A stretch of 22,128 bases of DNA, from assembly GCA_044337015.1 (NCBI GenBank), contig JBIIOJ010000020.1:1-22128 (forward strand). Reading direction: 5' to 3'. Below the pieces are notes generated by a model that did no database searches, had not been told where the DNA came from, and worked only from the letters and a program-made list of their open reading frames with translations. Positions within the stretch are counted from its first letter, which is position 1, and each line of letters starts with the position of its first letter. This document shows, one piece after another, positions 1-7,271 of this stretch. This DNA is from UBA4655 sp044337015. GTDB lineage: Bacteria > Planctomycetota > Planctomycetia > Pirellulales > UBA1268. Position numbers and translations under genes: made by a program.

Positions 1-1
1 C

Positions 2-1879
2 TTCGCGTTCCTCACGCAGGTGATCACCGGCCTCTTCCTCTGGGCGAGCTACTCCGCCAGCGCGCAGACCGCCTGGGAGAGCGTCTACTACATCCAGCAC
101 GAGATGACCGGCGGCTGGCTGCTTCGTGGCATCCACCACGTCATGGCGCAGGCGATGGTGGTGCTGCTCGCGCTCCACCTGATGCAGGTGGTCATCGACG
201 GGGCCTACAAGGCGCCCCGCGAGGTCAACTTCTGGCTCGGCCTCGTGCTCATGATGCTCGTGCTCGGCATGGCGCTCACGGGCTACCTCTTGCCCTGGGA
301 CCAGAAGGGATACTGGGCGACCCGCGTGGCGACGAACCTCGCGGGGCTCGTGCCGCTCGTCGGCCCGTCGCTGCAGCAGCTCGTAGTCGGCGGCCCCGAC
401 TACGGCCACCACACGCTCACGCGGTTTTTCGCGCTCCATGCCGGTTTTCTGCCGGGAACGCTCATCGTCATGCTCGTGTTGCACCTCGCGCTTTTCCGCA
501 AGCACGGCCTCCATGCGAAGCAGCCGATCACGCGGCCCGACGCGATGTTCTGGCCGGACCAGGTGCTCAAGGACGCGGTCGCGATGCTCGCGGTGATGGC
601 GGTCGTGCTCGGCGTGATCCTGCTGCCTGCGGTGCGGACGATGCTCGCCGGCGGCGAGGTCGACTGGGGCCACGTCGGGGCGGAGCTCGGGGCTCCCGCC
701 GACCCCTCGCAGGCCTATGCCGCCGCCCGGCCGGAGTGGTACTTCCTCTTCCTCTTCCAGTTCCTGAAGGTGTTCGAGGGCTGGGGAGCGACGGGGGAGT
801 TTTTCGGGGCGATCGTCGTGCCGGGGATCGTGATGGGCCTGATGTTCCTGATGCCGATCGTCGGCCGCTGGAAGCTCGGCCACCGCTTTAACGTGTGTTT
901 CACGCTCGCGATCCTCGCCGGCGTCGGACTCCTCACGGCGATGGCCCTCAACGAGGACTACTACGCCCTCTGGGCCGACAAGGCATCGCTCGCCGACGTG
1001 CAGAAGCTCCTCGACGAGACGGAGGGGGATCACGGCAGGATCGCCGCGGCGCTCGGCAACGATGCCGCGAAGATCGCGGCGTTCGAGAAGCGGGCGAGGA
1101 AGCTCGAGAAAATCCGCCACTCCGAATCGTTCCTCGCCGCGGTGAAGCAGGCGGAGGCGGATGCCGAACGGGCCGTCGAGCTTGCCGGACGGCCGGAAAA
1201 GATCCCGCCCTCGGGCGCCCTCGAACTCGTCCGCCACGACGCGAAGAGCGTGGGGCCGCGGCTCTTCGCGCAGCACTGCGCGAGCTGCCATGCCCACGTC
1301 GATCCGGCGGCCCCGGAGGCGGCGGCGATCCTCGCGAAGTCGTCGGCCGCGAATCTGCACGGCTTCGGCACGGCCCGCTGGCTCGAGGGCCTGTTTGACC
1401 CGAAGCAGGTCGCTGGCCCCGCCTACTTCGGCAACACGGCCCACAAGGACGGCGACATGGTGAGCTACGTCACCGGCGACATGGCCAACCCCGACGAATG
1501 GAAGCCGGAGGAGATCCGGGCCGTCGTCGCAGCCATGGCAACCGAGGCCGGCCTCGCCTCCGCAGACACGCCCACCGACCTCGTGGCGGAAGGCCGCGAC
1601 CTCATCACCGACGGCGAGCGGTGCAGCGGCTGCCACACCTTCCACGATAACGGCATGGAGTATGGCACGGCCCCCGACATCACCCGCTGGGGCTCGAAGG
1701 AATGGCTCGTCGGGATCATCGCCGACCCCACCCACGCCCGCTTCTACGGCGAACTCAACGACCGCATGCCGAGCTTCGGCAAGGGGGAGGACGGCGCGGC
1801 GACGATCCTCACGCGGGAAGAGATCGACCTCGTTGCCGACTGGCTCCGCGGCGACTGGTACCGTCCCGAAGGCCACTGA
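2..1879 (+). CDS. Cytochrome b6/subunit IV fusion with two C-terminal haem c domains (5' end cut off by the window)
   Basis: Core subunit of a membrane quinol-oxidising bc-type complex. The reading frame is open from base 2, so the true start lies upstream; the GTG at 20 is internal to the first helix. Residues are numbered from base 2. Helix B has the haem-b histidines H45 and H59 (bases 134 and 176). Helix D has histidines at bases 437 and 482, 15 residues apart, which is the b6-type spacing (mitochondrial/proteobacterial cytochrome b has 14). The subunit-IV part carries the PEWY quinol-site motif at 731-742. After about 100 residues of charged, probably coiled linker come two haem-c motifs, CASCH (1277-1291) and CSGCH (1622-1636), each followed by a likely Met ligand (GDMVSYV; DRMPSF). 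Fusing b6, subunit IV and dihaem c in one chain is seen in planctomycete and related complexes. The Rieske partner would be expected upstream, outside the window. Confidence 0.9.
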   Translation, partial: FAFLTQVITGLFLWASYSASAQTAWESVYYIQHEMTGGWLLRGIHHVMAQAMVVLLALHLMQVVIDGAYKAPREVNFWLGLVLMMLVLGMALTGYLLPWDQKGYWATRVATNLAGLVPLVGPSLQQLVVGGPDYGHHTLTRFFALHAGFLPGTLIVMLVLHLALFRKHGLHAKQPITRPDAMFWPDQVLKDAVAMLAVMAVVLGVILLPAVRTMLAGGEVDWGHVGAELGAPADPSQAYAAARPEWYFLFLFQFLKVFEGWGATGEFFGAIVVPGIVMGLMFLMPIVGRWKLGHRFNVCFTLAILAGVGLLTAMALNEDYYALWADKASLADVQKLLDETEGDHGRIAAALGNDAAKIAAFEKRARKLEKIRHSESFLAAVKQAEADAERAVELAGRPEKIPPSGALELVRHDAKSVGPRLFAQHCASCHAHVDPAAPEAAAILAKSSAANLHGFGTARWLEGLFDPKQVAGPAYFGNTAHKDGDMVSYVTGDMANPDEWKPEEIRAVVAAMATEAGLASADTPTDLVAEGRDLITDGERCSGCHTFHDNGMEYGTAPDITRWGSKEWLVGIIADPTHARFYGELNDRMPSFGKGEDGAATILTREEIDLVADWLRGDWYRPEGH

Positions 1880-1900
1880 TCGCGGCATCGTCGGCACGTT

Positions 1901-1968
1901 GTAGCCGCAGAGTGGTACTCTGCGGAATGCGGGATGCCACGGTGTGCAGACTGCCAGTCTGCACCTAC
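1901..1968 (-). repeat. Composite double palindrome (REP/BIME-like), inverted copy
   Basis: GTAG (1901-1904) is followed by palindrome B, CCGCAGAGT-3 nt-ACTCTGCGG (1905-1925), an 18-nt spacer, palindrome A, GTGCAGACTG-1 nt-CAGTCTGCAC (1944-1964), and CTAC (1965-1968). Read on the minus strand it has the same order (GTAG-A-spacer-B-CTAC) as the copy at 11505-11564. It lies between the convergent stops of the cytochrome gene (1879) and glutamate dehydrogenase (1991). The stems could also act as a bidirectional terminator. Confidence 0.85.
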
Positions 1969-1990
1969 AGAGGGGCGTCCCAATGATCGG

Positions 1991-3226
1991 TCAGGCGAGG
2001 CCGCCCAAGACCGTCGCGCGGGCGACGCGGCCGACGCCCACCATGTAGGCGGCGGTGCGGAGCGGGAGCTTCCGCGACTGCGAAAGCTGCCAGACCTGCT
2101 CGAAGGCATCGCCGAGGATCTTGTCGAGCTCCTGACGGACCCGGTTCAGGCCCCACTGGTAGTGCTGGCGGTTCTGCACCCACTCGAACCAGCTCGCCGT
2201 CACGCCGCCTGAGTTGGCGAGGATGTCGGGCAGCGAGATGATCCCCTTCGACTCGAAGATCGCGTCGGCCTCCGGCTCCACCGGCGCGTTGGCCGCCTCG
2301 ATGATGATCGGGGCGCGGACCGCCGCGGCGTTGGCGGCCGTGAGCACGCCGCCGAGCGCGGCGGGGATGAGCACGTCGACGTCCATCGTGAGCAACTCGG
2401 CGTTCGTGATCGCATCGCCACCCGTGAAGCCGTCGAGCCGGCCGCGATTGGCGTTCGCGTGTCGAAGGAGCGCGAGCACGTCGAGCCCCTCGGCGCGGTG
2501 AAACCCGCCCGCCGCGTCGCTCACCGCCACGATCCGGCATTCCGCGTCGTGGAGGAACTTGGCGGTGTGCGTGCCGACGTTGCCGAAGCCCTGGATCGCG
2601 ATGCGGGTCCCGGGCAGCTTCTTCCCGCGGCGGCTCAGGAGCTTCGTCGTGAGGATGCCCACCCCGCGGCCCGTCGCCTCCTCGCGGCCGGCGATGCCGT
2701 GGTACTCGACCGGCTTGCCCGTCACGCAGGCCGGCGAGAAGCCGTGGTACTTGCCGTACTGGTTCATGATCCAGGCCATCGTGTCGGAGCTCGTGCCCAT
2801 GTCGGGCGCGGGGATGTCGACGTCGGGCCCGAAGAGGTCGTGGATGGCGTCGACGAAGCGGCGGGTGATCCGCTCGAGCTCGTGGCGGCTCCGGGCCGCC
2901 GGATCAAGGGCGATGCCCCCCTTCGCGCCGCCATAGGGAATGTTCACGACCGCCGTCTTCCAGGTCATGAGCGAAGCGAGGGCGCGAACCTCGTCGAGAT
3001 CGACCTCGTGGTGGTAGCGGAGGCCGCCCTTCATCGGGCCGCGGGCGTCGTTGTGCTGCACGCGGTAGCCGATGAAGGTGGTCAGCTCGCCCGAATCGAG
3101 CTCCACCGGAATCTGCACCTGCACCTCCCGCTTTGCCGTGAGCAGGAGCTTCCGCATGTTGTCGGAGAGGTCGAGCTCGTCGGCGGCCCGGTCGAAATAG
3201 ATGCGGGTGGCTTCGGTGGAACGCAT
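1991..3226 (-). CDS. gdhA: Glu/Leu/Phe/Val family dehydrogenase (glutamate dehydrogenase)
   Basis: NAD(P)-dependent oxidative deamination of glutamate to 2-oxoglutarate plus ammonium, or the reverse; cytoplasmic. The 411-residue protein has the usual family length. The N-terminal catalytic domain shows PMKGG (K66), MTWKTA (K90), the GGAKGG lysine (K102) and the catalytic aspartate in APDMGT (D142). The Rossmann domain follows with GFGNVG (213-218). The C-terminal part has the conserved NSGGV stretch (338-342). I chose the ATG at 3226 because a purine-rich GGAAGGG lies just upstream and the protein begins where the family does; the frame stays open to 3523 but that extension is arginine/serine-rich and runs into the divergent gene. 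Cofactor preference (NAD or NADP) and glutamate versus another amino acid cannot be settled by eye. Divergent from the pseudokinase gene; its stop faces the BIME-like repeat. Confidence 0.93.
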   Translation of the reverse strand: MRSTEATRIYFDRAADELDLSDNMRKLLLTAKREVQVQIPVELDSGELTTFIGYRVQHNDARGPMKGGLRYHHEVDLDEVRALASLMTWKTAVVNIPYGGAKGGIALDPAARSRHELERITRRFVDAIHDLFGPDVDIPAPDMGTSSDTMAWIMNQYGKYHGFSPACVTGKPVEYHGIAGREEATGRGVGILTTKLLSRRGKKLPGTRIAIQGFGNVGTHTAKFLHDAECRIVAVSDAAGGFHRAEGLDVLALLRHANANRGRLDGFTGGDAITNAELLTMDVDVLIPAALGGVLTAANAAAVRAPIIIEAANAPVEPEADAIFESKGIISLPDILANSGGVTASWFEWVQNRQHYQWGLNRVRQELDKILGDAFEQVWQLSQSRKLPLRTAAYMVGVGRVARATVLGGLA

Positions 3227-3266
3227 TGGAATCCCTTCCGGTTGATCGGGCCTCTCGGAAGCCAGA

Positions 3267-3295
3267 ATCGTAGCCACGCCGGCGCTTCGGCGAAA
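3267..3295 (-). promoter_or_regulatory. Candidate sigma-70-type promoter for glutamate dehydrogenase
   Basis: On the minus strand, TTTCGC (3295-3290) and TACGAT (3272-3267) are separated by 17 nt. The predicted transcription start is near 3260, giving a leader of about 34 nt that contains the GGAAGGG ribosome site. The boxes are degenerate, so this is a plausible guess only. They share the 115-bp divergent region with a candidate promoter for the opposite gene. Confidence 0.35.
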
Positions 3296-3315
3296 GCCAC
3301 GACAAACGCTAGGAT
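3286..3315 (+). promoter_or_regulatory. Candidate promoter for the pseudokinase/DAHP synthase pair
   Basis: TTCGGC (3286-3291), 18 nt, TAGGAT (3310-3315), with the ATG at 3342. It overlaps the -35 box of the divergent promoter (3290-3295), so the two could compete for polymerase. The motif match is weak. Confidence 0.28.
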
Positions 3316-3341
3316 GATGGGACATCCCGACACACGCATCC

Positions 3342-6230
3342 ATGTCCACCGCGAAGACGAAGCCACGGTCCGCCGCCGATTTCTGGGGCCTCGTCGCCGG
3401 GAGCCGCCTCCACGACCCCGCGCAGCTGGCGGCCCTCAAGGCGGCCTTCACCACCTGGGCCGCCGGGAAGCCGATCGATGCCGCGGCGGCAGCGGAGTGG
3501 CTCGTCTCGCGGAAGCAGCTCACGGGCTGGCAGGCACGCAGGCTCCTGCGGGGAGATACCGGGCCCTTCGTGATCGGCGACTATCGGCTGCTCGAACGGA
3601 TCGAATCACCAGTCGGGGCGATCCTGCTTCGGGCGGTGCACGTGCCCTCGGCGAGGTCCGTCGTCGTGGCGATGCTCGACCCGGGGCGATGCCGGGACAT
3701 CGAGGCGTGGACCGCCATCGTGCGCCGCACCGCGATCGCCCACCAGATGGCTGACCCGTCGTTCTCGAAGACGTGGGCCCTCGAGCAGATCGACGGCAGC
3801 AGGATCATCGTCTGCGAGGACGTCGCGGGGCCGCCGCTTCTCAATGAAATCGCGAAGCGGGGCGGGCTGCCCGTGCAGGAGGCCGGCTGGATCGCGCTGT
3901 CGCTCGCCCGAGCCGTCGCGGAACACCATCGCTCTGCCGGCGTTCACGGGGCGATCTCGCTCGATTCGCTCCGTCGCGACCCACAGACCGGCGGGCTGCG
4001 GCTGCTGCAGTATCCGCTCGTGGGAGACCCCCATGCCTCGCCTGCCCGCGTTCCGCTCGAGACCCCCGAGGCGGTCTCCAAGATGGGAACGCAAGTCGCC
4101 TTCCTCGCCCCGGAGTGCATCCTCAGCGGCGGAACACTCGACGAGGCGTCCGACGTCTACGCGATCGGATGCGTGCTGGCATCGCTCGTCACCGGGAGCG
4201 TGCCGGGCTGGAAGGGCTCCGCCGAGGCGACGCTCACCCACGCCGCCACCAGCGGGTTCGATCCGCCGGGCCCGCCGGAGGTCCCGCTCGAGGTGGGCAC
4301 GCTCATCGGCTACCTCGCCGCCCGCGATCCAGCGCAGCGATACGCGACCGCGGCCGACGCCGCCGCAGCGATCGCCGCATGCTTCGGCTTTCCCGACGTG
4401 GCCGCCCCGGAGCCGGCCGAGACCGCGGAGAGCGATCCCTTCTCGTTGACGGCGAGTGCGGCCCCGTCGCCGCAACCCGTCATCGCCGTCGACGTCGCCC
4501 CCAGGCCCGTGCCCTCCCGACCGCTGCCCGGCGCCGCGGTCGGCGACGCGACGCGACGGGCCCGACAACGGGCCGCGATCTTCCGGACCACCGTGGCGGG
4601 GCTCGCCGCTGCGTTGCTCGCGGGCGTGATGGTCTTCGCGCTCCGCGGGCAGCGGGATGGGGAAGCCAGTCGCCGGCGGGACGGCACGACGTCCGTGGCG
4701 AAGAAGGACACGAAGAAGACCCTGCCGGTCGTCGATGAGCCCGCCGAGGACGAGGAAGAGGAATACGAAGAGACCGAGGAAGCCGGCGACATGCAGGCTG
4801 CCAACGACGAGATCACGACCGAAGAGCCACCCTCGGGCCCCGTGCAGCCGAAGGTGGTGCGAGTGAACGACTCGGAGGCGCTCTGGGACGCGCCGACGCA
4901 CGCGGGCCCTCCATCGCTCGACTACTTTCCTCCCGGCTCGCAGGTGATGCTGCTCGTGCGACCCGCGGACATGCTCGCCACCGACGAGGGAGCCCGCTTC
5001 CTCAAGGCGGCGGGCCCCGCGGCGGAGGCGGCGGTCCGCGAGGCCGCCACGATCTGCGGCTGCGAACCCTCGGGCATCGAACGCATCCTCGGGGGCTGGC
5101 AGGTCGACGAGAAGGGGGCGACGCTCGCGGCCTTCGCGTTCGAACTCGCCGAGCCGATCGACGCCGAGAATCCGCCCGCCGCCTGGAAATCGATGAAGAC
5201 GGAGGCGGTGGGCGACGAGACCATGCATCGCGGACCGAAGCTCGCGATGGCCCTCCCGAAAGCCCGTGGTGGGCGGCTGCTCGTCGCCGCCCCGCCGGAT
5301 CTCCTCAAGCTCATGCTCGAGACGCAGGGGGCAGCGCAACTGACGGCCGACATGCAGCGGCTCGCCGAGCACCTCGACGCAAGCCGACATGTGGTGCTCA
5401 TGGGATCGCCCGCATTCCTGGAAAACGACGGCCGCGACATGCTGTCCGGCCCGCTCGGGCGGCTCGCCGAGCCGGTGGCGAGATTCTTCGGGACGGGCGT
5501 GCACGCGGCGGCGGTTTCGCTCCACTTTGGCGACAGTTCCTCCTATGCGGAGATCGTCGCGGTGCCCCCCCGGGACATCCAGCCGCCGGCCCTGGCGGAG
5601 TCGCTGGCGAGGAACGTCGTCTCGCTGCCCGACGCGGTGGAGGAATACATCGCCTCTCTCGATCTTCATCCCTACGGCCGCAAGCTCGTCAACAGGCTGC
5701 CGGCGATGGTGCGGATCGTGGAGGCGAACCTCCGGAAGGGCGCCGACGACACGGTCGCCGTCGTCAACTGCCACCTCCCGCCGACCGCACCACACAACCT
5801 CGCCCTCGCCTCGGAAATCGCGCTCGAACAGCGGCCGGGCGCCGCGGTCGCAGCGGCGGGCGGCACGGGGCAGGGCGGTACGAAGGGGGCGGCCGAAGCC
5901 CTCGCAAAGAAAATCTCGCTCTCGTTCCCCCGCGACAGCCTCGACCGGACGATGCAGACCATCTCCGAGGACATCGGCGTGCCGATCGAGATCCTCGGCG
6001 GCGACCTCCAACTGAAGGGCATCACGCAAAACCAGTCGTTCGGCCTCGACGAGCGGGACCAGACCGTCGACGCGATCCTGCGGACGATCCTCATCAAGGC
6101 GAATCCCGACGGCCACCTCGTCTACGTCATCCGCAAGAAGGACGGCGTGGAATCGATCGTGATCACGACCCGCGAGGCGTGCGAGAACCGCAAGGAACCG
6201 ATCCCGGAAGTCTTCAGGAAGAAACCATGA
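3342..6230 (+). CDS. Membrane-anchored Ser/Thr pseudokinase with large extracytoplasmic region
   Basis: 962 residues. Residues 1-80 form a helical N-terminal region; about 80-350 have a eukaryotic-like kinase fold by position: YRLLERI at strand 1, APE at 256-258, and DVYAIG at 271-276 in place of the helix-F DVYSLG. Key catalytic residues are gone: the strand-3 lysine is replaced in VAML (L112), the HRD loop reads HGA (202-204) with serines where Lys and Asn should be, and no DFG is visible (LLQYPL instead). One TM helix (about 416-434) is followed by a Glu-rich acidic stretch (465-480). Then come about 360 residues I cannot assign, and a last segment (about 862-950) resembling a secretin/STN-type domain (TVDAILRTIL ... 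LVYVIRKKDG). It probably binds rather than phosphorylates, with its C-terminal half in the periplasm. No strong ribosome site precedes the ATG at 3342. Its stop overlaps the next gene's start. Confidence 0.8.
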   Translation: MSTAKTKPRSAADFWGLVAGSRLHDPAQLAALKAAFTTWAAGKPIDAAAAAEWLVSRKQLTGWQARRLLRGDTGPFVIGDYRLLERIESPVGAILLRAVHVPSARSVVVAMLDPGRCRDIEAWTAIVRRTAIAHQMADPSFSKTWALEQIDGSRIIVCEDVAGPPLLNEIAKRGGLPVQEAGWIALSLARAVAEHHRSAGVHGAISLDSLRRDPQTGGLRLLQYPLVGDPHASPARVPLETPEAVSKMGTQVAFLAPECILSGGTLDEASDVYAIGCVLASLVTGSVPGWKGSAEATLTHAATSGFDPPGPPEVPLEVGTLIGYLAARDPAQRYATAADAAAAIAACFGFPDVAAPEPAETAESDPFSLTASAAPSPQPVIAVDVAPRPVPSRPLPGAAVGDATRRARQRAAIFRTTVAGLAAALLAGVMVFALRGQRDGEASRRRDGTTSVAKKDTKKTLPVVDEPAEDEEEEYEETEEAGDMQAANDEITTEEPPSGPVQPKVVRVNDSEALWDAPTHAGPPSLDYFPPGSQVMLLVRPADMLATDEGARFLKAAGPAAEAAVREAATICGCEPSGIERILGGWQVDEKGATLAAFAFELAEPIDAENPPAAWKSMKTEAVGDETMHRGPKLAMALPKARGGRLLVAAPPDLLKLMLETQGAAQLTADMQRLAEHLDASRHVVLMGSPAFLENDGRDMLSGPLGRLAEPVARFFGTGVHAAAVSLHFGDSSSYAEIVAVPPRDIQPPALAESLARNVVSLPDAVEEYIASLDLHPYGRKLVNRLPAMVRIVEANLRKGADDTVAVVNCHLPPTAPHNLALASEIALEQRPGAAVAAAGGTGQGGTKGAAEALAKKISLSFPRDSLDRTMQTISEDIGVPIEILGGDLQLKGITQNQSFGLDERDQTVDAILRTILIKANPDGHLVYVIRKKDGVESIVITTREACENRKEPIPEVFRKKP

Positions 6231-7240
6231 TCATCGTCATGCATCCGGGCGCAGCGCCCGCCGAACTCGCCGCCGTCGTGGGACGGGTGGAGTCGATGCG
6301 GCTGAAGCCGCACGTCATCCAGGGGACGGAGCGGACGGTCGTGGCCGTGGTCGGCGACGAGCGAAACGCGACCGGCGCCGGCTTTGAGACGCTCCCCGGC
6401 GTCGCGAGCGTCATGCCGATCCTCGCCCCCTACAAGGTCGCCAGCCGGGAGGTGCAGAAGGAGCCGACGGTCGTCCGGGCAGGCCCGCTGACCGTCGGCG
6501 GAACGAGCGTCGGGGTGATCGCGGGGCCATGCTCGGTGGAGAGCCGCGAGCAGATCCTCGAGACAGCGAGGGCGGTGCGAAAGCTCGGGGCCACGGGCCT
6601 GCGGGGGGGCGCGTTCAAGCCCCGCACGAGCCCCTACGCCTTCCAGGGCCTCAAGGAGCAGGGGCTCGAACTGCTCGCCGAGGCGAGGGAGGAGACGGGC
6701 CTGGCGATCGTGACGGAGGTCGTGGCACCGGAGGACGTGCCGCTCGTCGCGAAGCATGCCGACGTGCTCCAGGTGGGAGCACGCAACATGCAGAACTACC
6801 GCCTGCTCGAGGCGGTCGGCCGGACGCAGGTGCCGGTGCTGCTGAAGCGGGGGCCGGCGGCCACGCTGGAAGAGATGCTGCTCGCGGCCGAGTACATCCT
6901 CGACGCGGGGAACCGACAGGTGATGCTCTGCGAGCGGGGCATCCGCACGTTCGAGGCCCACACTCGCTTCACGCTGCCGCTGGCAAGCGTGCCCTGGCTC
7001 CACGCCCGGACGCACCTGCCGGTCGTCGTCGACCCGAGCCACGGCACGGGCCACGCCGATCTGGTTGCGAGCCTGGCCGCGGCGAGCGTCGCAGCCGGCG
7101 CCGATGGCCTCATCATCGAGGTGCACCCCGACCCGAAGGCCGCCGCGAGCGACGCGGCGCAGACGATCGACTTTCCGGCCTTCGAGCGGCTCATGGAGAC
7201 CTGCCGCCGCGTCGCCGCCGCGGTCGGCCGAAGCCTGTAG
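6227..7240 (+). CDS. aroF: 3-deoxy-7-phosphoheptulonate (DAHP) synthase, type I-beta
   Basis: Condenses phosphoenolpyruvate and erythrose 4-phosphate to DAHP, the first step of the shikimate pathway; cytoplasmic. 337 residues with an N-terminal ferredoxin-like regulatory domain (about 1-75, starting MIIVMHPGA) before the TIM barrel, the architecture of the Thermotoga-type enzyme in which the small domain mediates feedback inhibition by aromatic amino acids. Visible motifs: AGPCSVES (99-106, metal ligand C102), GGAFKPRTSPYAFQG (127-141), QVGARNMQNY (182-191), LLKRG (205-209), DPSHGTG (269-275, metal ligand H272), E298 in IIEVH and D309. The ATG at 6227 overlaps the preceding TGA as ATGA and has AGGAAG at 6216-6221, so translation is probably coupled to the pseudokinase gene. 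Converges on mgtE with a 22-nt gap. Confidence 0.95.
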   Translation: MIIVMHPGAAPAELAAVVGRVESMRLKPHVIQGTERTVVAVVGDERNATGAGFETLPGVASVMPILAPYKVASREVQKEPTVVRAGPLTVGGTSVGVIAGPCSVESREQILETARAVRKLGATGLRGGAFKPRTSPYAFQGLKEQGLELLAEAREETGLAIVTEVVAPEDVPLVAKHADVLQVGARNMQNYRLLEAVGRTQVPVLLKRGPAATLEEMLLAAEYILDAGNRQVMLCERGIRTFEAHTRFTLPLASVPWLHARTHLPVVVDPSHGTGHADLVASLAAASVAAGADGLIIEVHPDPKAAASDAAQTIDFPAFERLMETCRRVAAAVGRSL

Positions 7241-7241
7241 C

Positions 7242-7271
7242 GATCAGTCGAGCCCGTTTTGATCAGTCGAG
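7242..7271. repeat. Short direct repeat at the aroF/mgtE convergent junction
   Basis: GATCAGTCGAG occurs at 7242-7252 and again at 7261-7271, 19 nt apart. The second copy forms the last codons and stop of mgtE. It looks like a small tandem duplication that created the intergenic space. Confidence 0.6.

Noticed and set aside
1901..1968. Simple Rho-independent terminator only
   Set aside because: No U tract follows either stem, and the fixed pairing with GTAG/CTAC ends at two loci is better explained by a REP-type element; termination may be a secondary role.
3227..3523. N-terminal extension of glutamate dehydrogenase
   Set aside because: The extra residues overlap the divergent gene and are unlike the family; the ATG at 3226 has a ribosome site.
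3606..6116. 836-codon open frame on the minus strand opposite the pseudokinase
   Set aside because: Antisense shadow of a GC-rich gene: rich in Arg/Gly/His, no recognisable domain, while the plus frame has kinase and TM features.
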